DNA from: an uncultured Kiritimatiellota bacterium
GTDB taxonomy: Bacteria; Verrucomicrobiota; Kiritimatiellia; RFP12; UBA1067
NCBI GenBank assembly: GCA_934635385.1
Contig: CAKTZI010000018.1
Coordinates: 1-64,000, forward strand
Length of the DNA stretch: 64,000 nt
Reading direction: 5' to 3'
Shown here: piece after piece, positions 16,442 to 24,711 of the stretch
Numbering within the stretch: position 1 is the stretch's first letter
Layout of the letters: each line of letters starts with the position of its first letter
The notes under the pieces: generated by a model
What the model saw: only the letters and a program-made list of their open reading frames with translations
Told to the model about the DNA's origin: nothing
Databases searched by the model: none
Translations under genes and position numbers: made by a program

Positions 16442-19245
16442 GTGACTACAATTTCTCTGCCATCGAGAAGAAGTGGCAGAAGTACTGGCTCGAGAACAAG
16501 ACGTTCAAGACGTCCACGGGCACGGGTTCGGGGACGCCAGAGTCCCCGTCCGTTGCCGAGAAGCCCAAGTTCTACTGCCTCGACATGTTCCCCTACCCGT
16601 CGGGTGCGGGGCTGCACGTCGGGCACCCGGAGGGCTACACGGCGACGGACATCCTCTGCCGCTACAAGCGCATGAAGGGCTTCAACGTCCTGCATCCGAT
16701 GGGGTGGGACGCCTTCGGCCTGCCGGCCGAGCAGTACGCGGTCGAGACGGGGACGCACCCCGCCGTCACGACGAAGAAGAACGTCGACCGCTTCCGCGAG
16801 CAGATTCGCGCGCTCGGCTTCTCGTACGATTGGGACCGCGAGGTCAACACGACCGATCCGAACTACTACAAGTGGACGCAGTGGATCTTCGAGCAGCTGT
16901 ACAAGAAGGGGCTTGCCTACGTCGCGGAGGTTCCCGTGAACTGGTGTCCCGCGCTCGGCACGGTCCTGGCGAACGAGGAGGTCATCGACGGCAAGTCGGA
17001 GCGCGGCAACCATCCCGTCATCCGCAAGCCGATGCGCCAGTGGATGCTGAAGATCACCGCCTACGCCGAGAAGCTGCTGGAGGGGCTGGACACGCTCGAC
17101 TGGCCGGAGGGCGTGAAGGAGATGCAGCGCAACTGGATCGGCAAGTCCGAGGGCGCGCTGGTGCGGTTTGGGGTCACGACGGACGGCCGAACGGACGGGG
17201 CTTCTGGCAGCCCCGAACCCCAGCCCAAGGATGTGGCATCCCCTTGTTCGGGCTCTGGCAGCCCCGAACCCTCGCCCAAGGATGTCATCACCGTTTACAC
17301 TACGCGCTGCGACACGCTGTTCGGGGCGACGTACATGGTGCTGTCGCCGGAGCACAAGCTGGTCGAGAAGTGGCTCGCCGACGGCACGATCCGGAACGCC
17401 GATGCGGTGAGGGCCTACCAGAAGAAGGCCGCGTCGAAGAGCGACCTGGAGCGCACCGAGCTCAACAAGGAGAAGACGGGCGTGCGGCTCGACGGCGTGA
17501 TGGGCCACAACCCCGTCAACGACACGGACATCCCGATCTTCATTTCCGACTACGTGCTCGCCTCCTACGGCACGGGCGCGATCATGGCTGTGCCGGCGCA
17601 CGACGAGCGCGACTTCGACTTTGCGAAGGTCTTCGATCTGCCGATCGTGCAGGTCGTTGAGAAAGTTGAGAATGTTGAGAAGTTGAGAGAGGGTGCGAAG
17701 ACACCGTCTCAACCCTCACCTCTCAACCCACACCCCTCAACCCCTCAACCCTACACCGGCACCGAGGCGTTCACCGACATTGCGACGGGCGTCATGGTCA
17801 ATTCGGGCTTTTTGAATGGCCTTTCGGTCGATGACGCGCGCAAGGCGATGATCAAGTGGCTCGTCGAGAAGGGCGTCGGCCAGGCCAAGACGCAGTACAA
17901 GCTGCGCGACTGGCTCTTCTCCCGCCAACGCTACTGGGGCGAGCCGTTCCCGGTCATCCACTGGGAGGACGGCACGCAGTCGCTCGTTCCCGAAGAGGAT
18001 CTGCCGCTCACGCTTCCCGCGCTGGACGACTACAAGCCGACCGGGACGGGCGAGCCGCCGCTGGCGAAGGCGACGGACTGGGTGAACGTCGTCGACCCGA
18101 AGACGGGCATGAAGGGCACGCGCGAGACGAACACGATGCCGCAGTGGGCCGGCAGCTGCTGGTACTACCTCCGCTACATCGACCCGCACAACGACAAGGC
18201 GTTCTGCGATCCCGAACTGCTGAAGAAGTGGCTGCCGGTTGACCTCTACGTCGGCGGCGCGGAACACGCGGTGCTGCACCTCCTCTACTCGCGCTTCTGG
18301 CACAAGGTGCTGTTCGACCTTGGGCTCGTCCCGACGCCGGAGCCGTTCCAGAAGCTCGTCAATCAGGGCATGATCCTCGGCCTCGCGTACAAGAACGCGC
18401 GCGGCGTCCTCATCCCGATGGATCAGGTCACGTGGAAGGACGGCAAGCCCTTCGGCCCGAAGAACTGGGGGCTGGACGGCGCCGACCTCTCCGAACTCGA
18501 GCCCCTGACCGAGTTCCCGGCGAAGATGTCGAAGTCCCTGAAGAACGTCGTCAATCCCGATGACGTCATCCGCGACTACGGTGCGGACTCGCTGCGGCTC
18601 TACGAGATGTTCATGGGTCCGCTGCAGGTCGTGAAGCCGTGGCAGACGTCGGGCGTGAAGGGCGTCCACAACTTCCTCAAGCGCGCGAACCGGCTCGTCA
18701 CCGAGACGAAGGCCGTGGAACGTCCGCTCACCAAGGCCGAGGCGAAGACGCTGGCGGCGATGGTGAAGAAGGTCGGCGAAGACCTGGAGGCGCTCGCGTT
18801 CAACACGGGCATTTCCGCGATGATGGTCTTCCTCAACGAGGCGGAGAACCTCGCGAAGGTCGGAACGGACGGTCGAACGGACGGGGGCTCTGGCGCCCCC
18901 GCAGCCCTGCCCAAGGAATTTCTCGAAAAGTTTGTTCTGTGCCTTTCGCCGTATGCGCCGCATCTGGGCGAAGAGCTCTGGCAGTTCCTCGGCCACACGG
19001 ACACGCTCGCCTACGAGCCGTGGCCGGCGTTCGACGCCGCCGCGCTTGTCGAGGACGAAATCGAGATCCCGGTGCAGGTTCTGGGCAAGCTGCGCGGCCG
19101 CGTGCGCATCCCGGTCGCGGCGACGCCCGCCGAAATGGAGGCGGCGGCGAAGGCGAACGCCGACGTCGCGCGCTTCCTCGACGGCAAGACGATCGTGAAG
19201 GTCGTGACGGTTCCGAAACGCCTGGTCAACTTCGTCGTGCGGTAA
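16438..19245 (+). CDS. leuS: leucyl-tRNA synthetase with three repeat insertions
   Basis: 935 residues versus about 860 normally. HIGH motif is PSGAGLHVGHPEGY (about 52-65), the editing domain carries GTGAIMAVPAHDERD (about 380), and KMSKS is KMSKSLKNVVNPDD (about 697). Three in-frame repeat tracts add the extra length: 17177-17284 and 17650-17757 around the CP1 editing domain, and 18861-18915 in the anticodon-binding region. Start ATG 16438 overlaps the plsX stop. Because the enzyme is essential, the insertions must be tolerated or spliced/processed. No intein motifs are seen. Confidence 0.96.
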   Translation: MSDYNFSAIEKKWQKYWLENKTFKTSTGTGSGTPESPSVAEKPKFYCLDMFPYPSGAGLHVGHPEGYTATDILCRYKRMKGFNVLHPMGWDAFGLPAEQYAVETGTHPAVTTKKNVDRFREQIRALGFSYDWDREVNTTDPNYYKWTQWIFEQLYKKGLAYVAEVPVNWCPALGTVLANEEVIDGKSERGNHPVIRKPMRQWMLKITAYAEKLLEGLDTLDWPEGVKEMQRNWIGKSEGALVRFGVTTDGRTDGASGSPEPQPKDVASPCSGSGSPEPSPKDVITVYTTRCDTLFGATYMVLSPEHKLVEKWLADGTIRNADAVRAYQKKAASKSDLERTELNKEKTGVRLDGVMGHNPVNDTDIPIFISDYVLASYGTGAIMAVPAHDERDFDFAKVFDLPIVQVVEKVENVEKLREGAKTPSQPSPLNPHPSTPQPYTGTEAFTDIATGVMVNSGFLNGLSVDDARKAMIKWLVEKGVGQAKTQYKLRDWLFSRQRYWGEPFPVIHWEDGTQSLVPEEDLPLTLPALDDYKPTGTGEPPLAKATDWVNVVDPKTGMKGTRETNTMPQWAGSCWYYLRYIDPHNDKAFCDPELLKKWLPVDLYVGGAEHAVLHLLYSRFWHKVLFDLGLVPTPEPFQKLVNQGMILGLAYKNARGVLIPMDQVTWKDGKPFGPKNWGLDGADLSELEPLTEFPAKMSKSLKNVVNPDDVIRDYGADSLRLYEMFMGPLQVVKPWQTSGVKGVHNFLKRANRLVTETKAVERPLTKAEAKTLAAMVKKVGEDLEALAFNTGISAMMVFLNEAENLAKVGTDGRTDGGSGAPAALPKEFLEKFVLCLSPYAPHLGEELWQFLGHTDTLAYEPWPAFDAAALVEDEIEIPVQVLGKLRGRVRIPVAATPAEMEAAAKANADVARFLDGKTIVKVVTVPKRLVNFVVR
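17177..17284 (+). repeat. in-frame hairpin repeat A in leuS
   Basis: GGACGGCCGAACGGACGG is followed by hairpin GGGGCTTCTGGCAGCCCC (stem 6, loop TCTGGC) and a second related hairpin at 17246-17269. GCCCAAGGATGT occurs twice. Confidence 0.85.
17650..17757 (+). repeat. in-frame inverted repeat B in leuS (TTGAGAA / CTCAACC)
   Basis: Tandem GTTGAGAA units on the left and CTCAACC units on the right form long imperfect arms around a short centre, coding a charged then Pro/Ser-rich linker. Confidence 0.8.
18861..18915 (+). repeat. in-frame hairpin repeat C in leuS
   Basis: GGACGGTCGAACGGACGG then hairpin GGGGGCTCTGGCGCCCCC with the same TCTGGC loop as repeat A but a stem changed on both sides. Confidence 0.85.
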
Positions 19246-19277
19246 GCCGACGGTCACGTTAAAAAAGCATTCAAGCC

Positions 19278-20963
19278 ATGACGAGCAACGACGAATATGT
19301 CATCCAGCTTCTGACCGAGCGCGGGTATCTGACGCCCGAGCAGGTCGAGACGGCGGCCAACTCGATGAAGGCCGAGAACGAGACGACGCTCGACGCGCTC
19401 GTCGCGGGCGGGACGATCGGGCAGGACGAGGTCCTCGGCACGATCGCCGACCAGTTCGGCCTCAAGTACTGCCACATCGACGCCGACGCGATCGACGTGG
19501 CGTCCGTGACGAAGGTGATCACGCCGGAGATCGCGAAGAAGTACGGCGTCGTGCCGATCGTGGCGGACGACGACTCGGTGACGGTCGCGCTGTCCGACCC
19601 GATGGGGTATGACGCGATCGACTCCCTGCGCTTCGTGCTGGTCGGCAAGGACGTGCAGGCCGTCCTCTGTCCGCTCGACGAGGTGAAGAGCGCGATGGCG
19701 AAGCTCTACATGACGGCGGACGAGGCGGAGGTCTCGACGCGCGACGAGGAGGGGCTTTCCGATGCGACGGCGGGCGAGAGCGACGACAACGCCGTCATCA
19801 AGCTCGCCAACATGATCATCACGACGGCGATCAAGATGAAGGCCTCCGACATCCACATCGAGCCGATGGAGAAGGAGTTCCGCATCCGCTACCGCATCGA
19901 CGGCGCGCTCCGCAAGATGGACTCGCCGCCGAAGCGCCTGCAGGGCGCGATCATCTCGCGCTTCAAGATCATGTCGAAGATGAAGATCTCCGAGAAGCGC
20001 GTGCCGCAGGACGGGCGCATCCAGATCTCCGTCGGCGGCAAGGATCTCGACCTGCGCGTCTCGTCCGTCCCGACGAACCACGGCGAGTCGGTCGTCATGC
20101 GTATTCTCGACAAGTCGAACCTCTCGCTCGGCCTGCCGCAGCTCGGCTTCCTGTCCGACGACCAGACGACGTTCGAGCGGCTCATCAAGCTGCCGGACGG
20201 CGTGGTGCTCGTGACGGGCCCGACGGGCTCCGGCAAGACGACGACGCTCTACGCCTGCCTTGGCCAGATCAACACGCCCGACAAGAAGCTCATCACGGTC
20301 GAGGACCCGGTCGAATACCAGATGAGCGGCATCAACCAGGTCCAGGTCAACAAGGACGTCGGCCTCGACTTCTCCGCCGCGCTCCGCTCGATTCTGCGTC
20401 AGGCGCCGAACATCGTCATGATCGGCGAAATCCGTGACGCGGAGACGGCCGACATCGCGATGGAGGCGGCGCTCACCGGCCACCTCGTGTTCTCGACGCT
20501 GCACACGAACGACGCGCCGTCGGCCGTGACGCGACTCCTGGACATCGGCGTGAAGCCGTTCCTCGTCGCGTCCGCCCTGCGCGCCGCGATGGCCCAGCGC
20601 CTCGTGCGCGCCATCTGCGAGAAGTGCAAGGAGGCGTACACGCCGAGCGAGCGCGAGATCAAGATGCTGACGGGCCTCGCGAGCGGCACGAGCGCGCAGG
20701 TCCCCGACCACATGTACCACGGCGCGGGCTGCGACAAGTGCGGCAAGACGGGCTACAAGGGGCGGAAGGGCATCTTCGAGATCTTCAAGGTCGACGACAC
20801 GATCCAGCGACTCATCTTCGACCACGCGCCGGCGACGCTGCTCCGTCAGCGCGCCCGCGAGATGGGCATGCGCACGCTGCGCGAGGACGGGATGCTCAAG
20901 GTCGCGAGCGGCATGACGACGCTCGCCGAAGTCCTGCGCGTCACGATGGGCGACGCGGACTGA
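19278..20963 (+). CDS. type IV pilus / type II secretion ATPase (PilB/GspE)
   Basis: 561 residues. An N-terminal MshEN-like domain (about 8-140) precedes the secretion ATPase: Walker A GPTGSGKTTT (about 314), Asp box EDPVEYQ, Walker B VMIGEIRDAETAD, His box STLHTNDAPSAVTRL, and a zinc-binding insert with CEKC and CDKCGKTGYKGRKG (about 450-495). It powers pseudopilus or pilus assembly at the inner membrane. No other pilus genes lie next to it; PilT, PilC and pilins must be elsewhere. No Shine-Dalgarno is obvious before ATG 19278. Confidence 0.93.
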   Translation: MTSNDEYVIQLLTERGYLTPEQVETAANSMKAENETTLDALVAGGTIGQDEVLGTIADQFGLKYCHIDADAIDVASVTKVITPEIAKKYGVVPIVADDDSVTVALSDPMGYDAIDSLRFVLVGKDVQAVLCPLDEVKSAMAKLYMTADEAEVSTRDEEGLSDATAGESDDNAVIKLANMIITTAIKMKASDIHIEPMEKEFRIRYRIDGALRKMDSPPKRLQGAIISRFKIMSKMKISEKRVPQDGRIQISVGGKDLDLRVSSVPTNHGESVVMRILDKSNLSLGLPQLGFLSDDQTTFERLIKLPDGVVLVTGPTGSGKTTTLYACLGQINTPDKKLITVEDPVEYQMSGINQVQVNKDVGLDFSAALRSILRQAPNIVMIGEIRDAETADIAMEAALTGHLVFSTLHTNDAPSAVTRLLDIGVKPFLVASALRAAMAQRLVRAICEKCKEAYTPSEREIKMLTGLASGTSAQVPDHMYHGAGCDKCGKTGYKGRKGIFEIFKVDDTIQRLIFDHAPATLLRQRAREMGMRTLREDGMLKVASGMTTLAEVLRVTMGDAD

Positions 20964-20982
20964 CGGTCGGCGAAAATACCCC

Positions 20983-21013
20983 CTTGCGCGACAAGCGCAC
21001 TTTTTGATATACT
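20983..21013 (+). promoter_or_regulatory. promoter of the rpmJ-rpsM-rpoA operon
   Basis: TTGCGC (20983) and TGATATACT (extended -10, 21005-21013) are 19 nt apart, followed by a 38-nt leader. Confidence 0.65.
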
Positions 21014-21051
21014 ACACCACTATTCGACCACTCTAGAGAGTAAAAACAACA

Positions 21052-21165
21052 ATGAAAGTACGTAGTTCCGTTCGTCGCATTTGCGAGAACTGCCGCATCG
21101 TCCGCCGTAAGGGCGTGGTGCGCGTGATCTGCACCAACCCGCGCCACAAGCAGTGCCAGGGTTAA
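21052..21165 (+). CDS. rpmJ: 50S ribosomal protein L36
   Basis: 37 residues, MKVRSSVRRICENCRIVRRKG... by inspection of the sequence. The CENC pair plus a later Cys and His (ICTNPRHKQCQG) make it the zinc-binding C+ form. It heads the alpha operon, 18 nt before rpsM, exactly where L36 is found in many bacteria. Confidence 0.95.
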   Translation: MKVRSSVRRICENCRIVRRKGVVRVICTNPRHKQCQG

Positions 21166-21183
21166 GAAAGGTAAGAAAGAAAT

Positions 21184-21564
21184 ATGCCTAGACTGATGGG
21201 TGTGGACATTCCGGGGAAGAAGCACATTCGCTTCGCGCTCCGTTATATCCACGGTATTGGGCCGAAGCGCGCCGATGACGTGCTGGCGGCGGTCAAGGTC
21301 GATCCGATGAAGAAGGCGGACGACGTCACTCAGGACGAGATCCACGCGATCACGACGTACATTCAGGAGCATTTCCGCGTCGAAGGCGACCTCCGCCGCG
21401 AGGTTTCGCAGAACATCCGCCGCCTGATCCAGATCGGGTCGTACCGCGGCCTCCGTCACAAGAAGGGCCTTCCGGTCCGCGGCCAGCGCACGAAGACGAA
21501 CGCCCGCACCCGCAAGGGCGGCAAGCGCGTCTCGATCGCGATGCCGAAGCAGGCCGGCCGCTAA
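21184..21564 (+). CDS. rpsM: 30S ribosomal protein S13
   Basis: 126 residues with the helix-two-turns-helix (IPGKKHIRFALRYIHGIG), YRGLRHKKGLPVRGQRTKTN and NARTRKG at the basic C-terminus that contacts the head of the 30S and tRNA. AAGGTAAGAAAG serves as ribosome binding site. Second gene of the alpha operon. Confidence 0.97.
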   Translation: MPRLMGVDIPGKKHIRFALRYIHGIGPKRADDVLAAVKVDPMKKADDVTQDEIHAITTYIQEHFRVEGDLRREVSQNIRRLIQIGSYRGLRHKKGLPVRGQRTKTNARTRKGGKRVSIAMPKQAGR

Positions 21565-21579
21565 GGGGGGTAGTTTAAC

Positions 21580-22035
21580 ATGGCAGAAGAAATCAAGAAA
21601 GAGGCCGCGCCCGTCGAGGCGCCCGCCGCCGCCGCGCCGGCCGCCGAGGGCGAAGCCGCCGAGGCCAAGGCGAAGAAGTCGGGCAAGTCGATTCCGGCCG
21701 GAATCGCGTTCATCCGCTCGACGTTCAACAACACCCAGGTCTCCATCGCGGATGCGCGCGGTGGCGTGATCAGCTGGAGCTCGGCCGGCAAGGCGGGCTT
21801 CAAGGGCTCCCGCAAGTCCACTGCGTTCGCGGCGACGATGGTCGCACAGGACGCGGCGCGCGTTGCGGTCGCCAAGGGCATGCACGAGTGCGAGGTGCGC
21901 ATGCAGGGCGCCGGCGCCGGCCGCGAGAGCGCGGTTCGCGCGATTCAGGCGGCGGGCATTCGCGTCACGCAGATTACCGACACCACGCCGGTGCCGCACA
22001 ACGGTTGCCGCGCTCGCAAGCGCAGGAGGGTCTAA
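21580..22035 (+). CDS. rpsK: 30S ribosomal protein S11 with Ala/Glu-rich N-terminal extension
   Basis: 151 residues, about 20 more than usual. The extra N-terminus (1-34) is Ala/Glu/Pro/Lys rich (APVEAPAAAAPAAEGEAAEA). The conserved body runs from FIRSTFNNTQVSIAD to the C-terminal TPVPHNGCRARKRRRV, which includes the NGCRxxKRRRV rRNA-binding tail. Similar Ala/Glu/Lys-rich extensions occur at the C-termini of rplQ and rpoA in this operon. Confidence 0.96.
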   Translation: MAEEIKKEAAPVEAPAAAAPAAEGEAAEAKAKKSGKSIPAGIAFIRSTFNNTQVSIADARGGVISWSSAGKAGFKGSRKSTAFAATMVAQDAARVAVAKGMHECEVRMQGAGAGRESAVRAIQAAGIRVTQITDTTPVPHNGCRARKRRRV

Positions 22036-22037
22036 TC

Positions 22038-22667
22038 ATGGGTCGTTATACTGGTCCCGTTTGTCGTCAGTGCCGCCGCGAAGGGCAGAAGCTCTTCCTC
22101 AAGGGCGCACGTTGCTACATGGCCAAGTGCCCGATCGAACAGGGCACGGGGGCTCCCGGCATGCACGTCGGCCGCCGCATGAAGAAGATGTCCGAATACG
22201 GCAGCCAGCTGCGCCAGAAGCAGTCGCTCCGCCGTCAGTACGGCATGGGCGAGCTGCAGTTCCACCGCTTCTTCGAGGAGGCCCTCCGCAAGGAAGGCGT
22301 CACGGGCGAGAACCTGCTGCAGATGCTCGAGATGCGCCTGGACAACATCGTCTACCGCCTCGGGCTCGCGCCGAGCCGCCGCGCCGCGCGCCAGTTCGTG
22401 CTGCACGGCCACATCCTCGTGAACGACCGCAAGGCCGCGATTCCCTCGCACGTCCTCAAGGTCGGCGACGTCGTCGCCGTCAAGGACGCCGCGAAGTCGA
22501 AGGACGCCGCGAACCGTTCGGTCGAGGCCGCGACGGGCGCGCAGCTGCCCGTGTGGATGCAGTTCGACAAGGCCAACCTCAAGGCCGAGATCCTGGCCGT
22601 CCCGACGCGCGAGCAGATCGCGCCGATCGTCGACGAGCAGGCCATCGTCGAACTCTACTCCCGCTAA
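22038..22667 (+). CDS. rpsD: 30S ribosomal protein S4
   Basis: 209 residues. Four N-terminal Cys (CRQC ... CYMAKC) form a zinc site, so it is the C+ type. The S4 RNA-binding domain covers about 98-160 (RLDNIVYRLGLAPSRRAARQ, FVLHGHILVND). ATG 22038 lies 2 nt after the rpsK stop. In many bacteria S4 also represses the alpha operon; no repressor site was identified here. Confidence 0.97.
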   Translation: MGRYTGPVCRQCRREGQKLFLKGARCYMAKCPIEQGTGAPGMHVGRRMKKMSEYGSQLRQKQSLRRQYGMGELQFHRFFEEALRKEGVTGENLLQMLEMRLDNIVYRLGLAPSRRAARQFVLHGHILVNDRKAAIPSHVLKVGDVVAVKDAAKSKDAANRSVEAATGAQLPVWMQFDKANLKAEILAVPTREQIAPIVDEQAIVELYSR

Positions 22668-22705
22668 CGGAGTCTCATCGTCAACCTATCAAAGGGGAGT
22701 AATAC

Positions 22706-23911
22706 ATGCCTATCCGTTTGAGCCCTTTCGAGATGCCGCATAACGTCCAGGTGCTGGACGAAGGCAAGACCGCGACGTACACCCGTTTCGTCGCGGAACC
22801 GTTCGAAATCGGCTATGCGCGGACGATCGGCAACTCCCTCCGTCGTGTTCTTCTGAGCTCGATCGAGGGGGCGGCGATCTCGTCCGTCAAGATCAAAGGC
22901 GTCAACCACGAGTTCTCGACAATCAGGGGCTGTGCGGAGGATGTCACTGACATCATCCTCAACCTGAAGCGCGTCCTGCTGAAGACCTACACCCGCGAGA
23001 CCCAGAAGATCTCGCTCAAGGTCCAGGGGCCCTGCACGGTGACGGCCGAGGCGTTCGCCCTGGCCAACAACGTCATCGTCTTGAACCCGAAGCAGGAGAT
23101 CTGCACGCTCGACGTCGACGGCGCGTTGGAGATGGAGTGCGAGGTTCGCACGGGCCGCGGCTTCTGTCTCGCGGACGGCAACAAGAAGCCGGATCAGGAG
23201 ATCGGCCGCATCGCGATCGACTCCATCTTCTCGCCGGTGACGCGCGTGAACTTCCTCGTGGAGAACACCCGCGTCGGCCAGCGCACCGACTACGAGAAGC
23301 TTGTCCTCGACATTTGGACGGACGGGCGCATCTCGCCGGAAGACGCGCTGAAGACGGCGGGCGCCGTCCTGCGTCGCCACATCGACGTGTTCGTCGACTA
23401 CGACGGTGTGCAGACGCTGGAGTTCGTCGCGACGGATCGTCAGGCCGCCGACGAGCGTGAACGTCTCCGCAAGCTCGTGAACATGTCCGTGAACGAGGTC
23501 GAGCTGTCCGTCCGTGCGGCGAACTGCCTCAACAACGCGAACATCTCCACGGTCGGCGAGCTGATCTCGAAGACCGAGGCGGACATGCTCAAGTACCGCA
23601 ACTTCGGGAAGAAGTCGCTCACGGAGATCAAGGCGAAGCTTGTCACGATGGGCCTCTCGTTGGGCTACAAGTTCGACCCGGACCTGATGGAGAAGAAGAA
23701 AGACGACAAGAAGAAGGACGCCAAGGGCAAGGATGCCAAGGGCAAGGACGCCAAGGACAAGGATTCCAAGGAGAAGGACGCCAAGGAGCCGGCCGCCGAG
23801 AACAAGGAGGCCGAGAACAAGGAGGTCGAAGCCAAGGAACCCGAAGCCAAGGCGCCGGAAGCCGCGAAGGAACCCGAAGCCCAGGACGCTCAGGACACCA
23901 CGAAGAAGTAA
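22706..23911 (+). CDS. rpoA: RNA polymerase alpha subunit with long charged C-terminal tail
   Basis: 401 residues, about 70 more than usual. The N-terminal dimerisation domain has EPFEIGYARTIGNSLRRVLLSS (in parts: GYARTIGNSLRRVLLSS, about 32-48) and the C-terminal domain has ELSVRAANCLNNANISTVGEL (about 267-287, quoted short: SVRAANCLNNANI). After about residue 330 comes a tail of Lys/Asp/Glu/Ala units (KGKDAKGKDAKDKDSKEKDA) built on near-repeated AAGGACGCCAAGGGC codons. The alpha CTD usually ends the protein, so this disordered tail is unusual. Confidence 0.96.
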   Translation: MPIRLSPFEMPHNVQVLDEGKTATYTRFVAEPFEIGYARTIGNSLRRVLLSSIEGAAISSVKIKGVNHEFSTIRGCAEDVTDIILNLKRVLLKTYTRETQKISLKVQGPCTVTAEAFALANNVIVLNPKQEICTLDVDGALEMECEVRTGRGFCLADGNKKPDQEIGRIAIDSIFSPVTRVNFLVENTRVGQRTDYEKLVLDIWTDGRISPEDALKTAGAVLRRHIDVFVDYDGVQTLEFVATDRQAADERERLRKLVNMSVNEVELSVRAANCLNNANISTVGELISKTEADMLKYRNFGKKSLTEIKAKLVTMGLSLGYKFDPDLMEKKKDDKKKDAKGKDAKGKDAKDKDSKEKDAKEPAAENKEAENKEVEAKEPEAKAPEAAKEPEAQDAQDTTKK

Positions 23912-23923
23912 GGAATTGCAAAC

Positions 23924-24331
23924 ATGCGTCATCAGAGAGTCATGAAGAAATTCGGGCGTTCTTCCAAGCATCGCAAGATGCTCATGAAGAGCCTCGTCAC
24001 CAACCTCATCCTCGCGGAGTCGATCAAGACGACCCTGCCGAAGGCCAAGGAAGCGCGCAAGGACGCGGACAAGATCGTGACGGTCGCCAAGAAGGGCGAT
24101 CTCGCGGCCCGCCGTCTCGCGGCCTCCCGTCTGCTCGACCCGAAGGCCGTGCAGAAGCTCTTCGACAAGATTGCGCCTTCGATGAAGGACCGCAAGGGCG
24201 GCTACACCCGCATCGTCAAGCTCGGCACGCGCCGGGGCGACGCGGCGGAAATGTGCGTGCTCCAGTGGGTCACGGCGGGCGAGCCTGCCGAAAAGCCCAC
24301 CGAGGCCGCGCCGGCCGCCGAGGCCAAGTAA
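23924..24331 (+). CDS. rplQ: 50S ribosomal protein L17
   Basis: 135 residues. The start MRHQRVMKKFGRSSKHRKML and the ESIKTTLPKAKEARKDADKI block are typical of bL17. The last 18 residues are an Ala/Glu/Pro tail (EKPTEAAPAAEAK). It follows rpoA by 12 nt, the usual order. Confidence 0.96.
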   Translation: MRHQRVMKKFGRSSKHRKMLMKSLVTNLILAESIKTTLPKAKEARKDADKIVTVAKKGDLAARRLAASRLLDPKAVQKLFDKIAPSMKDRKGGYTRIVKLGTRRGDAAEMCVLQWVTAGEPAEKPTEAAPAAEAK

Positions 24332-24370
24332 TTCACCTCCTAAGCCAATCTCGAAAGGGGGTGTGTGACA

Positions 24371-24574
24371 ATGGCAATCGTGCTTAAGCTCAAGAAGGGC
24401 GAGTCCGTCGAACGCGGTCTCAAGCGTCTGAAGAAGGTTCTCGACAAGGAGGGCCTCATCAAGAAGCTCCGCGACGACCGCTACTTCGAGAAGCCGTGCG
24501 TGAAGGCGCGCAAGAAATCGCAGCGCGCCCGCATCCGCAACCGCAGCCGCCGTGGCCGCATGGAACTCAACTGA
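24371..24574 (+). CDS. rpsU: 30S ribosomal protein S21
   Basis: 67 residues: VLKLKKGESVERGLKRLKK at the start and a very basic C-terminal part (KARKKSQRARIRNRSRRGR). ATG 24371 has AAAGGGGG upstream; a GTG at 24365 is also in frame. It lies at the end of the alpha operon and before a strong terminator, a position not typical of E. coli, where rpsU heads the dnaG-rpoD operon. Confidence 0.93.
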   Translation: MAIVLKLKKGESVERGLKRLKKVLDKEGLIKKLRDDRYFEKPCVKARKKSQRARIRNRSRRGRMELN

Positions 24575-24597
24575 GTTCGGTCGACAGCGACAGAAGA

Positions 24598-24633
24598 GAG
24601 GGCATGCGCTTCGGCGTGTGCCCTCGTCTTTTT
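24598..24633 (+). terminator. intrinsic terminator after rpsU
   Basis: GAGGGCATGCGC, TTCG loop, GCGTGTGCCCTC, then GTCTTTTT. Stable hairpin with U-tract closing the ribosomal operon. Confidence 0.9.
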
Positions 24634-24677
24634 GTCCCCCCCTCTCGGCGGGCGCGGTGGGAATCGGCGCGAACTTG

Positions 24678-24686
24678 TGGTATAAT
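24678..24686 (+). promoter_or_regulatory. extended -10 promoter for glgB
   Basis: TGGTATAAT, 25 nt before the ATG; CGGAGGAC lies between as ribosome binding site. Confidence 0.75.
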
Positions 24687-24711
24687 GTGTCCAACTGAAA
24701 CGGAGGACACG

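Noticed and set aside
17177..18915. Inteins in leucyl-tRNA synthetase
   Set aside because: The insertions are 18-36 codons, far below mini-intein size, and lack splice-site residues and Hint motifs.
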